Of a DNA stretch of 64,000 bases, positions 9,128 through 17,455 are shown in pieces (within the stretch, counting starts at the first letter, position 1; each line of letters begins with the position of its first letter). Made by a program: the position numbers and the translations under genes. The notes beneath the pieces are model-generated. The model worked only from the letters and a program-made list of their open reading frames with translations, was not told where the DNA came from and ran no database searches. The DNA lies in contig NZ_CP027773.1 of the NCBI RefSeq assembly GCF_003019815.1, positions 2,057,001 to 2,121,000 on the forward strand, given 5' to 3'. The stretch is from Variovorax sp. PMC12 (lineage in GTDB: Bacteria > Pseudomonadota > Gammaproteobacteria > Burkholderiales > Burkholderiaceae_C).

Positions 9128-9400
9128 CTACTTTCCCTTCTTCTGCTTGTCGTACTTGCGCCAGTACTGGAACTCGTCCTCGTGCACTTCGAGGTCGATC
9201 TCCGAAATGCGCATCTGCAGCCGTTCCTGCACCTCGGCCACGGCCTTGTTGTAGACCAGCGGGCCGACTTCCTCGAGGAAGAAGCCGAGCAGCGCGCCGG
9301 CGCCGATGTTGCCGATCGGCTCTTCCATGTTCTCGCGGAAATAGCGCTCGATGGAGGTGATGGCCTGCTGGCGCGCTTCCTTCGAAATCTCGATGGTCAT
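9128..9400 (-). CDS. DUF2164 family protein
   Basis: A 90-residue cytoplasmic protein of the DUF2164 family: short, mostly helical, with the conserved SIERYFRENMEE start, the IGNIGAGALLGFFLEEVGP core and a charged C-terminal tail ending in Lys-rich KQKKGK. No function is established for the family. The start at 9400 follows a 5' region shared with the divergent lipoprotein gene at 9508. Confidence 0.85.
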   Translation of the reverse strand: MTIEISKEARQQAITSIERYFRENMEEPIGNIGAGALLGFFLEEVGPLVYNKAVAEVQERLQMRISEIDLEVHEDEFQYWRKYDKQKKGK

Positions 9401-9507
9401 GGGTGTGTGTCTGTCAGGGATGGAGTCGATCGATTGTGCCGGGCGCGGCCGCGTCCCGGCGTTCGCTACCATGCGCCCACAACAACACACAACCGGAGAC
9501 AGACACC

Positions 9508-10704
9508 ATGAAGATCCGCCCCGCCGCGCTCGCGGCCCTTGCCCTGGCCGCCCTCGCCTCGCTTTCCGGCTGCACCTCCATGACGCCCACCGTGGCGCAG
9601 CGCCAGCTGATGCTGGTGGCCAACGACGAGAAGCAGTCCTGGAACGACGCCGGCGCCGTCATCCTCGGCCCCATGGGGCGCGACACCGTGCAGGTGCTCG
9701 ACATCGGCACCGACCCGCTCGCGCCCAAGGTGCTGGGCACGCTGCAGCTCGACAACACCATCGCCGGCCCGCCGACCAACCTGGCCATCACGCCCGGCGA
9801 AACGCTCGCGCTGGTCGCCAACTCGCTCAACGTGGTCGAGGAGAACGGCGTGCGCAAGCAGGTGCCCGACAACCGGCTGTTCGTGATCGACCTGACCACC
9901 ACCCCGCCCAGGCTGCTGGACACGCTGCAGGTCGGCAAGCAGCCCTCGGGCCTGTCGATCAACCGCGCGGGCAACCTGGCGCTGGTGGCCAACCGCGCCG
10001 ACAACTCGGTGAGCGTGCTGCGCATCGCGGGCAAGAAGGTCACGCCGATCGACACCGTGGCCATGGGCGATTCCGTGGCGCACGTGCGCTTCACGCCCGA
10101 CGGCAGGCGCGCGCTGGCGGCCAAGTTCCCGAGCCACAAGATCGCGCTGCTCGACGTGGACGGCGAGAAGGTCAGCTACAACAAGCTCGACCTGGCAGCG
10201 GGCCTGTGGCCCTACAACGTCGACGTGACGCCCGACGGCAAGCTCGCGCTCACGGCCGACAACGGCAACTCGGGCGCGTCCGACGGCCAGGTAGACACGG
10301 TGAGCGTGATCGACATGGAAGCCGCGCCGCCGCGCGTGGTCGACAAGGTGGTGGTCGGCGACGGGCCCGAGGGCCTGGCCGTGAGCCCGACCGGCAGGCA
10401 TGCGGTGGCGGTGATCCTGCGCGGCAGCAACGCGGCGAAGAACGCCTACTTCTACAACCGCAACGGCTCGGTGGTGCTGCTGAAGATCGACGGCAAGAAG
10501 GTCACGCGCGCCAACGAGGTGGTGGTGCGCGGCCTGCCCGAAGGCGCGGTGTGGAGCGCCGACGGCAAGTACCTCTACGTGGGCAACTTCATCGACAAGG
10601 ACATCACCATCCTGCGGCTGGACGGCGACACGCTGGTGCCGACGGGCAAGTCGTTCGTGCTGGAAGGCCATCCGGCCGCGATGCGCGGGACAATGACGCA
10701 CTGA
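9508..10704 (+). CDS. YncE-like seven-bladed beta-propeller lipoprotein
   Basis: A 398-residue protein with a lipoprotein signal peptide (lipobox LSGC, Cys near residue 21). A run of beta-propeller repeats follows, each with the pattern G-x-x-P-x-x-L-A-[IV]-[TS]-P-x-G-x-x-A-L-V-A-N (for example around residues 92, 152, 190, 245 and 290). This is the YncE / YVTN-repeat fold. Such proteins sit in the periplasm or on the outer membrane; some bind DNA or polysaccharide but most have no known role. The ATG at 9508 follows a GGAGA ribosome site. A small membrane protein follows 29 bp later and may be co-transcribed. Confidence 0.82.
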   Translation: MKIRPAALAALALAALASLSGCTSMTPTVAQRQLMLVANDEKQSWNDAGAVILGPMGRDTVQVLDIGTDPLAPKVLGTLQLDNTIAGPPTNLAITPGETLALVANSLNVVEENGVRKQVPDNRLFVIDLTTTPPRLLDTLQVGKQPSGLSINRAGNLALVANRADNSVSVLRIAGKKVTPIDTVAMGDSVAHVRFTPDGRRALAAKFPSHKIALLDVDGEKVSYNKLDLAAGLWPYNVDVTPDGKLALTADNGNSGASDGQVDTVSVIDMEAAPPRVVDKVVVGDGPEGLAVSPTGRHAVAVILRGSNAAKNAYFYNRNGSVVLLKIDGKKVTRANEVVVRGLPEGAVWSADGKYLYVGNFIDKDITILRLDGDTLVPTGKSFVLEGHPAAMRGTMTH

Positions 10705-10733
10705 ATCCACTTTTCCCGAACGAAGAACAAGCC

Positions 10734-10946
10734 ATGGCGCAACCCAAACGACAACTCCGCACGCTCGAACGCGGCATCCTCTGCCTCGTGATCGGTGCAG
10801 CCGTTCTGCTGGCGCCGCGCTTCCTTCAGGGCACGCGCTGGTTCGAGATGGTGGCGGGCGCTTATATCGTGGGCTGGTTCGCGCTGGTGCTGGGCGCGGT
10901 GCTGGTGGTGGTCGAGCTGCTCAAGCGCGGCAAGCCGCGCCAGTAG
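10734..10946 (+). CDS. Small two-TM membrane protein
   Basis: A 70-residue protein with a basic N-terminus (AQPKRQLRTLERG) and two predicted membrane helices, about residues 14-30 (ILCLVIGAAVLLAPRFL) and 40-62 (VAGAYIVGWFALVLGAVLVVVEL), ending in a basic tail KRGKPRQ. The positive-inside rule puts both ends in the cytoplasm. I do not recognise the family. It starts 29 bp after the propeller lipoprotein and probably shares its mRNA. Confidence 0.7.
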   Translation: MAQPKRQLRTLERGILCLVIGAAVLLAPRFLQGTRWFEMVAGAYIVGWFALVLGAVLVVVELLKRGKPRQ

Positions 10947-10983
10947 CGCAAGGAGCGCAGCCAGGCCCCGATCGGATCGCCTG

Positions 10984-11892
10984 TCAGGCCTTCTTGCCGC
11001 GCAGCTTGCCGACCAGTTCCACCACGGCCAGCACGATGGCGCCGGCCACCACGCCCACGCCGGCGTTCACACCCATGGAGCCCAGCGTGCCGAACACGCC
11101 GCCGGTGGCCTTGGCCCAGTCTTCGACCGCATGGCCGAGTGCCGGCACGCCGTGCACCAGGATGCCGCCGCCCACGAGGAACATGGCCGCGGTGCCGGCC
11201 ACCGACAGCGCCTTCATGAGCCACGGTGCCGCCACCAGGATGCCGCGGCCCAGGGCCTGCGCACCCGCGCTGGCGCGCCGGCTCAGGTAGAGGCCCGCGT
11301 CGTCGAGCTTCACGATGCCGGCCACCAGGCCGTACACGCCGACGGTCATGATGAGCGCAATGCCCGCCAGCACGGTGAGCTGCGTGGTGAACGGCTGGCC
11401 CTGCACGGTGCCCAGCGTGATGGCGATGATTTCGGCCGAAAGGATGAAGTCGGTGCGCACCGCGCCCTTGATCTTGTCCTTCTCGACCGCGACCACGTCG
11501 ACCGAAGCGTCGGCCACGGCCTGTTCATGGCGCCCGGTGTCTTCGGCGTGTTCCTTCTTGTGCAGGAACTTGTGGGCGAGCTTTTCGGCGCCCTCGAAGC
11601 AGAGGAATGCGCCGCCGACCATAAGCAGCGGCGTCACCAGCCACGGCAGCCAGGTGCCGATGGCCAGGGCGGCCGGCACCAGGATCGCCTTGTTGATGAA
11701 CGAGCCCTTGCACACGGCCCACACCACGGGAATCTCCCGTTCGGCCCTGACGCCGGACACCTGCTGCGCATTGAGCGCAAGGTCGTCGCCCAGCACGCCG
11801 GCCGTTTTCTTGGCGGCCACTTTGGTAAGAACAGACACGTCGTCCAGGACGGTCGCGATGTCGTCGAGCAGCAGGAGCAGGCTGGAGGCCAT
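10984..11892 (-). CDS. DUF808 (YedI-like) inner membrane protein
   Basis: A 302-residue member of DUF808, the family of Escherichia coli YedI. It begins with the typical ASSLLLLLDDIATVLDDVSVLTKVAAKKTAGVLGDD segment and has several hydrophobic helices in two groups (about residues 65-100 and 165-295), separated by a His/Glu/Lys-rich hydrophilic loop around 105-145. The function is unknown. It stands alone on the minus strand, convergent with the gene before it. Confidence 0.9.
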   Translation of the reverse strand: MASSLLLLLDDIATVLDDVSVLTKVAAKKTAGVLGDDLALNAQQVSGVRAEREIPVVWAVCKGSFINKAILVPAALAIGTWLPWLVTPLLMVGGAFLCFEGAEKLAHKFLHKKEHAEDTGRHEQAVADASVDVVAVEKDKIKGAVRTDFILSAEIIAITLGTVQGQPFTTQLTVLAGIALIMTVGVYGLVAGIVKLDDAGLYLSRRASAGAQALGRGILVAAPWLMKALSVAGTAAMFLVGGGILVHGVPALGHAVEDWAKATGGVFGTLGSMGVNAGVGVVAGAIVLAVVELVGKLRGKKA

Positions 11893-11972
11893 GGGCAGGT
11901 CGGGAAGAAAAGAGAAGCGGCGAGCTTAGCCGTTGCCCTGGACCCGCCCCTCAATACCCATATGGGGCCGGT

Positions 11973-12656
11973 TCAGAGCGCGCTCAGCGCCAGTGCCAGC
12001 ACCGCCACCAGCGAGGCGCCGAACACCGCCAGGCCCACGCGGCGGCGGCGGTGCGTGAGCATCCACAGCGCCACGCCAGACACCGACAGGAAGATCAGGC
12101 TGCCGGCCAGTGTGTCGACCAGCAGGATCCACGGCAGCGGCATGCCGCCGCCCTTGTGCATGTTGGTGAGCGTGGCAACGAAGCCGTTGTGCATGGTGGC
12201 CACCCCCACGGAGCGATTGCCTTGCCAGTACTCGGCCTGCACCATTTCGTTCGGCCCGCCGAAATTGAAGACCCAGTGCGCCGGCTGCGTGAGCGTCGGT
12301 GCCCCGCGGTCATTCTTGTCGGCCCATGCCACGGGTTTGGCGGGCTCGATACGGGTGGAGTTGGGCGGCCCGCTCATGCGCAGTGCCTCCTGCAGCCATC
12401 GGCTCATGGCCTCGGGAGTCTCGGGCGCGGGCTCGGGCAGCGCCAGCTGAGCGCGGGTGCGTTCCTGCGCCTGCGGCAGCTTCAGCACGTTGCGGTGGTT
12501 CAGCCAGATGCCGCTGAAACCGAACAGCAGCCCCAGCACCGCGCCCCAGAGGCCGATCCAGCCGTGCATGCGGCGGATCCACTGCACGGCGGCCGTGCGG
12601 CGCTGGTGGGAGCGCACGCGCGCGGCGTGGCCCAGGGTGCTGCTGTCGTGGTCCAT
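11973..12656 (-). CDS. PepSY-associated TM protein
   Basis: A 227-residue membrane protein. One helix near residues 33-52 follows an Arg/His-rich stretch (RRMHGWIGLWGAVLGLLFGFSG), and a further pair of helices lies near the C-terminus (LPWILLVDTLAGSLIFLSVSG and VGLAVFGASLVAVLALALSAL). This is the layout of PepSY_TM proteins, where conserved His residues in the helices can bind haem and a periplasmic domain lies between them. These proteins often occur with siderophore or metal reduction systems, but none is adjacent here. The GNAT gene lies 11 bp upstream on the same strand. Confidence 0.78.
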   Translation of the reverse strand: MDHDSSTLGHAARVRSHQRRTAAVQWIRRMHGWIGLWGAVLGLLFGFSGIWLNHRNVLKLPQAQERTRAQLALPEPAPETPEAMSRWLQEALRMSGPPNSTRIEPAKPVAWADKNDRGAPTLTQPAHWVFNFGGPNEMVQAEYWQGNRSVGVATMHNGFVATLTNMHKGGGMPLPWILLVDTLAGSLIFLSVSGVALWMLTHRRRRVGLAVFGASLVAVLALALSAL

Positions 12657-12667
12657 GGCAGCGGGTA

Positions 12668-13186
12668 TCAGGAAACGTCGCGCTTGAGCCGGATTTCCTC
12701 GACACGCACGGTGCCGAAGGCGGTGGTCTTGGCGGTCTTCATCTCGCGCTTGAAGCCGGCGAGTTCGTGGAAGCGCATGGCGCGGTCGTTGCGAATGGGC
12801 ACCCAGATCGTGACCGTGGTGCAGCCCTCTTCTTCCAGGCCTTCGCGCGCGGCGTCCCACAGGGCCACGCCTGCGCCCTTGCCCCAGTGCTCGGGCTTGA
12901 CGTAGATGGCCCAGATTTCGCCGGTGGTGGGCGGGGTCTTGGGGTCGCGCGAGCGGTCGAAGCCGACGAAGCCGACGATCTGGCCGCCGTGCGTGACCAC
13001 GTGCACCTGGGGTTCGCTGTATTCGATGGCTTCGCGCCACTTGGCTTCCCGCGACGCCGGGGCCAGGGTGCGCAGCTCTTCTTCGGGGAGGATGCCTTCG
13101 TAGGCAGCCTTGGCGGCCAGGGCGTGGACTTCGGCGACGGCCTTGGCGTCGCGCAGGGTGGCGGGGCGAACTTCGTAATCTGACAT
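12668..13186 (-). CDS. GNAT family N-acetyltransferase
   Basis: A 172-residue GNAT. The N-terminal VRPATLRDAKAVAEVH, the acceptor-side strand GFVGFDRSRD, and the acetyl-CoA binding strand-loop IWAIYVKPEHWGKGAGVALWDAA (the Q/RxxGxG/A motif appears as HWGKGAG) are all present. It then ends with ITIWVPIRNDRAMRFHELAGF-type motif B residues. The substrate is unknown. It sits just upstream of the PepSY gene. Confidence 0.88.
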   Translation of the reverse strand: MSDYEVRPATLRDAKAVAEVHALAAKAAYEGILPEEELRTLAPASREAKWREAIEYSEPQVHVVTHGGQIVGFVGFDRSRDPKTPPTTGEIWAIYVKPEHWGKGAGVALWDAAREGLEEEGCTTVTIWVPIRNDRAMRFHELAGFKREMKTAKTTAFGTVRVEEIRLKRDVS

Positions 13187-13273
13187 GAATGCGGGGAAAT
13201 CAATGGAACCGCGTATTGTCGCCGCACCGCTAAACTGCCCGCTGCATCCGTCGTAACAACAGGAGAAATCGAC

Positions 13274-13423
13274 ATGGCCAAGGGTCAGCAACGCAGCACC
13301 AAGGAAGCGAAGAAACCGAAGAAGGACACCTCGCCGCCCAAGCCCGTCGGCACCGGCGGCATCGAACCGGTCCGCACGGTCACCACCGCAGTGATCCCGC
13401 GCGGCAAGCTCAAGAACAAGTGA
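13274..13423 (+). CDS. Small basic protein of unknown function
   Basis: A 49-residue reading frame with an AGGAG ribosome site 8 bp before the ATG. It encodes a very basic, proline-rich and probably disordered peptide: 11 lysines and 3 arginines, with the pattern KEAKKPKKDTSPPKP at residues 10-24. The frame ends in a GTGA overlap with the VF530 gene, so the two are almost certainly translationally coupled. The charge suggests nucleic acid or ribosome binding, but this is inference; the family is not one I can name. Codon use (GC-rich third positions) matches neighbouring genes. Confidence 0.72.
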   Translation: MAKGQQRSTKEAKKPKKDTSPPKPVGTGGIEPVRTVTTAVIPRGKLKNK

Positions 13424-13713
13424 CCGACGCAGCACCGGCCCCGGCCAGGCCCGCGCAGCCGCGCAATCCGCTGCACGGGCTCACGCTGGAAGCCATCGTG
13501 ACGGCACTGGCCGGCCACTATGGATGGGAACAGCTCTCGGAGCTGGTTCCCATCCGCTGTTTCGCGATCGACCCGAGCGTGAGCTCCAGCCTCAAGTTCC
13601 TGCGCAAGACGCCCTGGGCGCGCGAGAAGGTCGAGAGCCTGTACCTCTTCATGCTGCGCGAGCAACGCCGCGAACAGCAGCAGCAGCAGCAGCAGAATCC
13701 AAACACTCCCTGA
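13420..13713 (+). CDS. VF530 (DUF2132) family DNA-binding-like protein
   Basis: A 97-residue protein starting with GTG in a four-base overlap with the preceding stop. Residues 16-80 match the VF530 fold: NPLHGLTLEAIVTALAGHYGWEQL, then the CF-x-x-x-PSVSSSLKFLRKTPWAREKVE core. A structure of a Vibrio fischeri member has been linked to DNA binding; a cellular role is not established. The C-terminal tail (residues 81-97) is a run of seven glutamines encoded by pure CAG triplets at 13675-13695. The unit small basic ORF - VF530 - ferredoxin is tightly packed and probably one transcript. Confidence 0.85.
   Translation: MTDAAPAPARPAQPRNPLHGLTLEAIVTALAGHYGWEQLSELVPIRCFAIDPSVSSSLKFLRKTPWAREKVESLYLFMLREQRREQQQQQQQNPNTP
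13675..13695 (+). repeat. CAG trinucleotide run (x7) in the VF530 gene
   Basis: Seven consecutive CAG codons encode a heptaglutamine just before the C-terminus of the VF530 protein. Pure-codon runs of this length are prone to slippage and so may vary in length between strains. Confidence 0.9.
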
Positions 13714-13723
13714 TCCCGCAACG

Positions 13724-14011
13724 ATGAAGGTTCGACTCGAACCGTCGGGCCTCGGCTTCGAGGCCGACGCCGGCACCACGCTGCTGCAGGCCGCCGAGGC
13801 CGCGGGCATCGAGCTGCCCAGCTCATGCCGCAACGGCACCTGCCGCACCTGCATCTGCCGGCGGCTGTCGGGCGAGACCCGCCACACCATCGAGTGGCCG
13901 GGCCTGAGCATCGACGAAAAAGAAGAAGGCTGGATCCTGCCCTGCGTGGCGCAGGCGCTGGGCGACCTCACGCTCGACGTGCCGGGCGCGCGCGCCCTCT
14001 TCCCGGACTGA
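13724..14011 (+). CDS. [2Fe-2S] ferredoxin, plant type
   Basis: A 95-residue protein with the plant-type ferredoxin cluster pattern Cys35-x4-Cys40-x2-Cys43 and the distant Cys74. A further cysteine at position 45 is unusual for this motif. The fold elements are present (beta-rich start with LLQAAEAAGIELPSSC, and the ILPCVAQALGDLTLDV end). It should carry single electrons in the cytoplasm, probably for an oxygenase or reductase encoded elsewhere. It begins 10 bp after the VF530 stop on the same strand. Confidence 0.9.
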   Translation: MKVRLEPSGLGFEADAGTTLLQAAEAAGIELPSSCRNGTCRTCICRRLSGETRHTIEWPGLSIDEKEEGWILPCVAQALGDLTLDVPGARALFPD

Positions 14012-14025
14012 GTTCGCCGGCCAGG

Positions 14026-15342
14026 CTACGAAGACACGGGCCTGGCAGCGGCAGGCGCCGCCACCGTCAGCCGGTCGCGCTGCGCCAGCGAGGGGAACAG
14101 CTTGAACCACGTGAGCGCCACCAGCATGGTGCCCACGCCGCCCACCACCACGGAGCCGACCGGCCCCAGCAGCGCCGCCGTGGCGCCCGACTCGAACTCG
14201 CCGAGCTGGTTGCTGGCGCCGATGAAGATCGAATTCACGGCGCTCACGCGCCCGCGCATGGCGTCGGGCGTTTCCAGCTGCACCAGCGTCTGGCGGATCA
14301 CCACGTTGACCATGTCGGCCCCGCCAGACACCGCCAGCGCGATCAGCGACACGACGAAGCTCTTGGAGATGCCGAACACCACCATGCACAGGCCGAACAG
14401 CGCGATGGCCATCAGCAGGGTGCGCCCCACGTGGCGCTCGACCGGCCGGCGCGTGAGCGCGATCGACATCACCAGCGCGCCCACGGCGGGCGCGCCGCGC
14501 AGCAGGCCCAGCCCCCAGGGGCCGGTGTGCAGGATGTCCTTGGCGTAGATGGGCAGCAGCGCCACCGCGCCGCCCAGCAGCACCGCGAACAGGTCGAGCG
14601 AGACCGCGCCGAGCACCGGCTTGCGCTTCCAGATGAAGTCGACGCCCGCGAACACCGTGGCCAGCGTGACCGGCTCGCGCGCGGCCGGCGTGTAGGCATA
14701 GCGCAGGCGCAGCACCAGCGCGCAGGCCAGCGCAAAGCACACCACGCTGGCGCCGTAGACCACCGCCATGCCGGCCACGAACAGCAGCCCGCCCAGCGCG
14801 GGCCCGCCGATGATCGCGCCCTGCATGCCGGCCGAGCTGAAGGCCATCGCGCGCGCCAGCATGGTCGGCGGCACCAGCAGCGGCGTCAGCGCCTGCTGCG
14901 CCGGCATCTGGAAGGCACGCACCGCGCCCAGCACCAGCGACAGGCCCAGCAGCAGCCCGCGCGTGTCGTGCTTGCCCATCACCGCCAGCAGCAGCACCAG
15001 CGCGACCAGCCCCTGCACCGCGAAGCAGGCCGCGACGATGCGCCCCCGGTGATGGCGGTCGACGATGTGGCCCGCCAGCAGCGCCAGCAGCAGCGCGGGC
15101 ACGAACTGGTAGAGGCCGACCAGGCCCAGGTCCCAGGCGCTGCCGGTGAGGTCGTACATGTGCCAGCCGATGGCCACCAGCAGCATCTGCGAGGCGGCGG
15201 TGCCGAAGAGCCGCGCCGTCCACATCTGCATGAAGGGACGTTCGCGGGTCAGGTCGGAAAAGCTGGGGGAGGAAGCCGCGCCGGCCGGAACGGCGGAGGC
15301 TGCGGGGGGCAAGGAAGCGGGAGCGGGGTCGGGGCCGGACAT
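14026..15342 (-). CDS. MFS transporter, EntS/MFS_3-like exporter
   Basis: A 438-residue carrier with about 12 membrane helices and the MFS_3 look of enterobactin-exporter-type proteins: loop 2-3 motif GHIVDRHHRGR, the phrase FQMPAQQALTPLLVP before helix 5, and a DAMRGRVSAVNSIFIGASNQLGEFESG stretch after helix 10. The first 30 residues are Ala/Pro/Ser rich and probably disordered. It is likely an efflux pump in the inner membrane with unknown cargo. It stands alone and is convergent with the ferredoxin gene. Confidence 0.88.
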   Translation of the reverse strand: MSGPDPAPASLPPAASAVPAGAASSPSFSDLTRERPFMQMWTARLFGTAASQMLLVAIGWHMYDLTGSAWDLGLVGLYQFVPALLLALLAGHIVDRHHRGRIVAACFAVQGLVALVLLLAVMGKHDTRGLLLGLSLVLGAVRAFQMPAQQALTPLLVPPTMLARAMAFSSAGMQGAIIGGPALGGLLFVAGMAVVYGASVVCFALACALVLRLRYAYTPAAREPVTLATVFAGVDFIWKRKPVLGAVSLDLFAVLLGGAVALLPIYAKDILHTGPWGLGLLRGAPAVGALVMSIALTRRPVERHVGRTLLMAIALFGLCMVVFGISKSFVVSLIALAVSGGADMVNVVIRQTLVQLETPDAMRGRVSAVNSIFIGASNQLGEFESGATAALLGPVGSVVVGGVGTMLVALTWFKLFPSLAQRDRLTVAAPAAARPVSS

Positions 15343-15437
15343 CCGCTCAAGGATAGCCGAGGCTTCATGAGCGGGCCGTGAGGCGAGGCGACCGTCCCTC
15401 CACCTCCGTGGGCCCGCTCTCTAAACTCGGTGCCTCC

Positions 15438-16109
15438 ATGACCCTGCCCGCCCCCCTGCACCCCGTTCACGAAGACGACCACCTCCTGGTGTTCGACAAG
15501 CCCGCCGGCCTTCTCTGCGTGCCCGGCCGCGGCGAGGACAAGCAGGACTGCCTGAGCGCGCGCGCCATTCGCCAATGGCCCGACGCGCTGATCGTGCACC
15601 GGCTCGACATGGGCACCAGCGGCCTGGTGGTGATGGCCCGCGGCATCGAGATGCAGCGCGCCCTGAGCGCCGCATTTGCCGAGCGCCGCGTGCACAAGCG
15701 CTACGAAGCCGTGGTCGACGGCGCGATGCCGCTGCGCGAGGAGTGGTCGGTGATCGACGCCCCATTGATGGCCGACTGGCCGCGCCGGCCGCTGCAGAAG
15801 GTCGACCCGGCGGGCAAGCCGAGCGTCACACGCTGGAAGGCGATTTCAGCCTGGCCCGGCGAACCGGCTGCTGCTGCCGCCACGCATGTGCTGCTGGAGC
15901 CGCTGACCGGCAGATCGCACCAGCTGCGCGTGCACCTGCTGTCGATCGGCCATCCGATATTGGGAGATGCGCTCTATGGCGATGCAGCCTTGCAGGCACG
16001 TGCGCCGCGCCTGCTGCTGCATGCGAGCGAGCTGGGCTTCGTGCATCCGGTGACGCGGCAGGAGCTCCGCTTCAGTCGGCCGCCGGATTTCGTTGCCTCG
16101 CGTGGCTGA
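15438..16109 (+). CDS. RluA family pseudouridine synthase
   Basis: A 223-residue member of the RluA family. The catalytic motif is H54-R-L-D57-M-G-T-S-G-L, with Asp57 as nucleophile. The KPAGLLCVPG start, the second motif RSHQLRVH and the LGDALYG element are all present. It lacks an S4 domain, which puts it near RluA/TruC in size. It should isomerise uridine in rRNA or tRNA; the target position cannot be read from the sequence. The start at 15438 is preferred because an upstream in-frame extension would overlap the divergent MFS promoter. Confidence 0.92.
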   Translation: MTLPAPLHPVHEDDHLLVFDKPAGLLCVPGRGEDKQDCLSARAIRQWPDALIVHRLDMGTSGLVVMARGIEMQRALSAAFAERRVHKRYEAVVDGAMPLREEWSVIDAPLMADWPRRPLQKVDPAGKPSVTRWKAISAWPGEPAAAAATHVLLEPLTGRSHQLRVHLLSIGHPILGDALYGDAALQARAPRLLLHASELGFVHPVTRQELRFSRPPDFVASRG

Positions 16110-16117
16110 AGAAGAAC

Positions 16118-16558
16118 TCAGCCGCCCTTGACGACCAGCACCGGCATGTTCGCGTCCTGCAGCACGCGCTGCGTGACGCTGCCGAGCAGCAGTTTCTCGA
16201 TGCCGCTGCGGCCGTGCGACCCCATCACGATGAGGTCGGCCGCGATGGCGATGGCCGTGTCGACGATGCCTTCATGCACCACGTGGCCGTCGATCACGCG
16301 CTGGTCGCTGTGCAGGCCTTCGGCCGCCAGCGCCGCCACGCCGCGCGCGAGTGCCGCGTTGGCGCTTGCAGTTGCGGCAGCGAGGTATTCGTTCTGGCCG
16401 AGCGCATAGTCCGCGCCCACGCCGATGAAGGGATAGTTGTCGATCACGTGTATCAACGTGATGCGGCTTCCGAAGGCCAGCGCGAGGCCGCTGGCCTTGC
16501 TGACGGCGAGCATGGAAGTTTCGGAGCCGTCGATCGGAACCAGGATGTGATTGAACAT
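16118..16558 (-). CDS. UspA family universal stress protein
   Basis: A 146-residue single-domain Usp. It starts FNHILVPIDGSETS and has the nucleotide-binding signature VMGSHGRSGIEKLLLGSVTQRVL (G-x2-G-x9-G-S/T type), which is typical of ATP-binding Usps. It should be a soluble dimer induced by stress. A GC-rich hairpin at 16590-16608 lies in the 141-bp gap before the upstream dioxygenase gene, so it probably has its own promoter. Confidence 0.93.
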   Translation of the reverse strand: MFNHILVPIDGSETSMLAVSKASGLALAFGSRITLIHVIDNYPFIGVGADYALGQNEYLAAATASANAALARGVAALAAEGLHSDQRVIDGHVVHEGIVDTAIAIAADLIVMGSHGRSGIEKLLLGSVTQRVLQDANMPVLVVKGG

Positions 16559-16589
16559 GGCGGGACCTCGCTTTCGTTCGCAGACAGAC

Positions 16590-16608
16590 CCGGCTCACAA
16601 AGAGCCGG
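16590..16608 (-). terminator. Hairpin between the dioxygenase operon and uspA, weak terminator candidate
   Basis: CCGGCTC and GAGCCGG are perfect 7-bp arms around ACAAA. The following bases on the minus strand are T/C-mixed rather than a clean T-run, so it is at best a weak intrinsic terminator for the dioxygenase-DUF427 transcript, or a structure in the uspA leader. Confidence 0.35.
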
Positions 16609-16699
16609 GGCTCGAATTTAACCGCTGTTCGGGTGGCCGGACTGTAGGACTCGTACCAGCGGCGGCGCAACGCGCTCTCGCACGCCGCGCCGCGCGGGC

Positions 16700-17455
16700 T
16701 CAGTCGCCCTGAAAACCCTTGGCCCGGCAGGTGATCACGAGCGTGTCGCGCCAGCCTTCGCCGCCCTCTTCGAGCGGCTGGATGGGCGTGGACTCGTGGA
16801 TCACGCGCGCGTCGTCGAGCAGCAGCAGGGTCCACGGCTCGGTCATGGTGAAGCGTTCGCCGCGCCGGCCGTTGGCCTCGAACACCCGCGTCTCGCCGCC
16901 CTTGATGCCCTGGCGGCCGATGAGGGCGACAGCCACCAGGTCGACGCCGTCGCGGTGCGCGCCCTCGGGCGTCGGTCGGCCGATGCCGCCGGCGGTGTCG
17001 ATGCGGAACTGGTGCGCTTCCACGAACCAGCGCTGCGGTGCGCCGCGCATGTCGCTGCTGGTCTTGCCCAGTTGCTGCAGCAGGCGCTGCCACACAGGCT
17101 GCGCCACGGTGGCGTCGAGCATCGGAGCGAACCAGCGCTGCATGCCGCCGTGCAACGCGTTGTATTCGACCGGCTGCCAGTGCGCGCGATGCGGCACCCG
17201 CGCCAGCGTGGCGTGGTCGTCGGCCTCGACGGTGAAGCAGGCATGGCGCCGCGTGCGGTAGCGGCCACCGTCCTTCAGGTATTCATCGGGCGGGAGTTCG
17301 TTCCAGTCAGCGTGCAGCGCCTCGAGCTGCGACAGAGGTGCGCCGAGCCATTCGCTGACGCCCTGGGGGCTCAGCACCGCATAGCCCTGGCCGCGCAGTG
17401 CGTCCGGCAGGTCGGCGGGGGCGATGAACGGAGGTGTGAAAGCAGCCGCGGTCAC
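16700..17455 (-). CDS. 2-oxoglutarate/Fe(II) dioxygenase family protein (2OG-Fe_dioxygenase type)
   Basis: A 251-residue protein of the family that includes bacterial amino-acid hydroxylases such as L-isoleucine dioxygenase. The expected iron facial triad is visible: H167-R-D169 and His220, with Arg236 in RDTLVI as the probable 2-oxoglutarate anchor. The ordering PEGAHRDGVDLVAVALIGRQ is characteristic. It should hydroxylate a free small substrate, perhaps an amino acid, in the cytoplasm. Its start overlaps the stop of the DUF427 gene by four bases, so the two are translationally coupled. Confidence 0.83.
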   Translation of the reverse strand: MTAAAFTPPFIAPADLPDALRGQGYAVLSPQGVSEWLGAPLSQLEALHADWNELPPDEYLKDGGRYRTRRHACFTVEADDHATLARVPHRAHWQPVEYNALHGGMQRWFAPMLDATVAQPVWQRLLQQLGKTSSDMRGAPQRWFVEAHQFRIDTAGGIGRPTPEGAHRDGVDLVAVALIGRQGIKGGETRVFEANGRRGERFTMTEPWTLLLLDDARVIHESTPIQPLEEGGEGWRDTLVITCRAKGFQGD

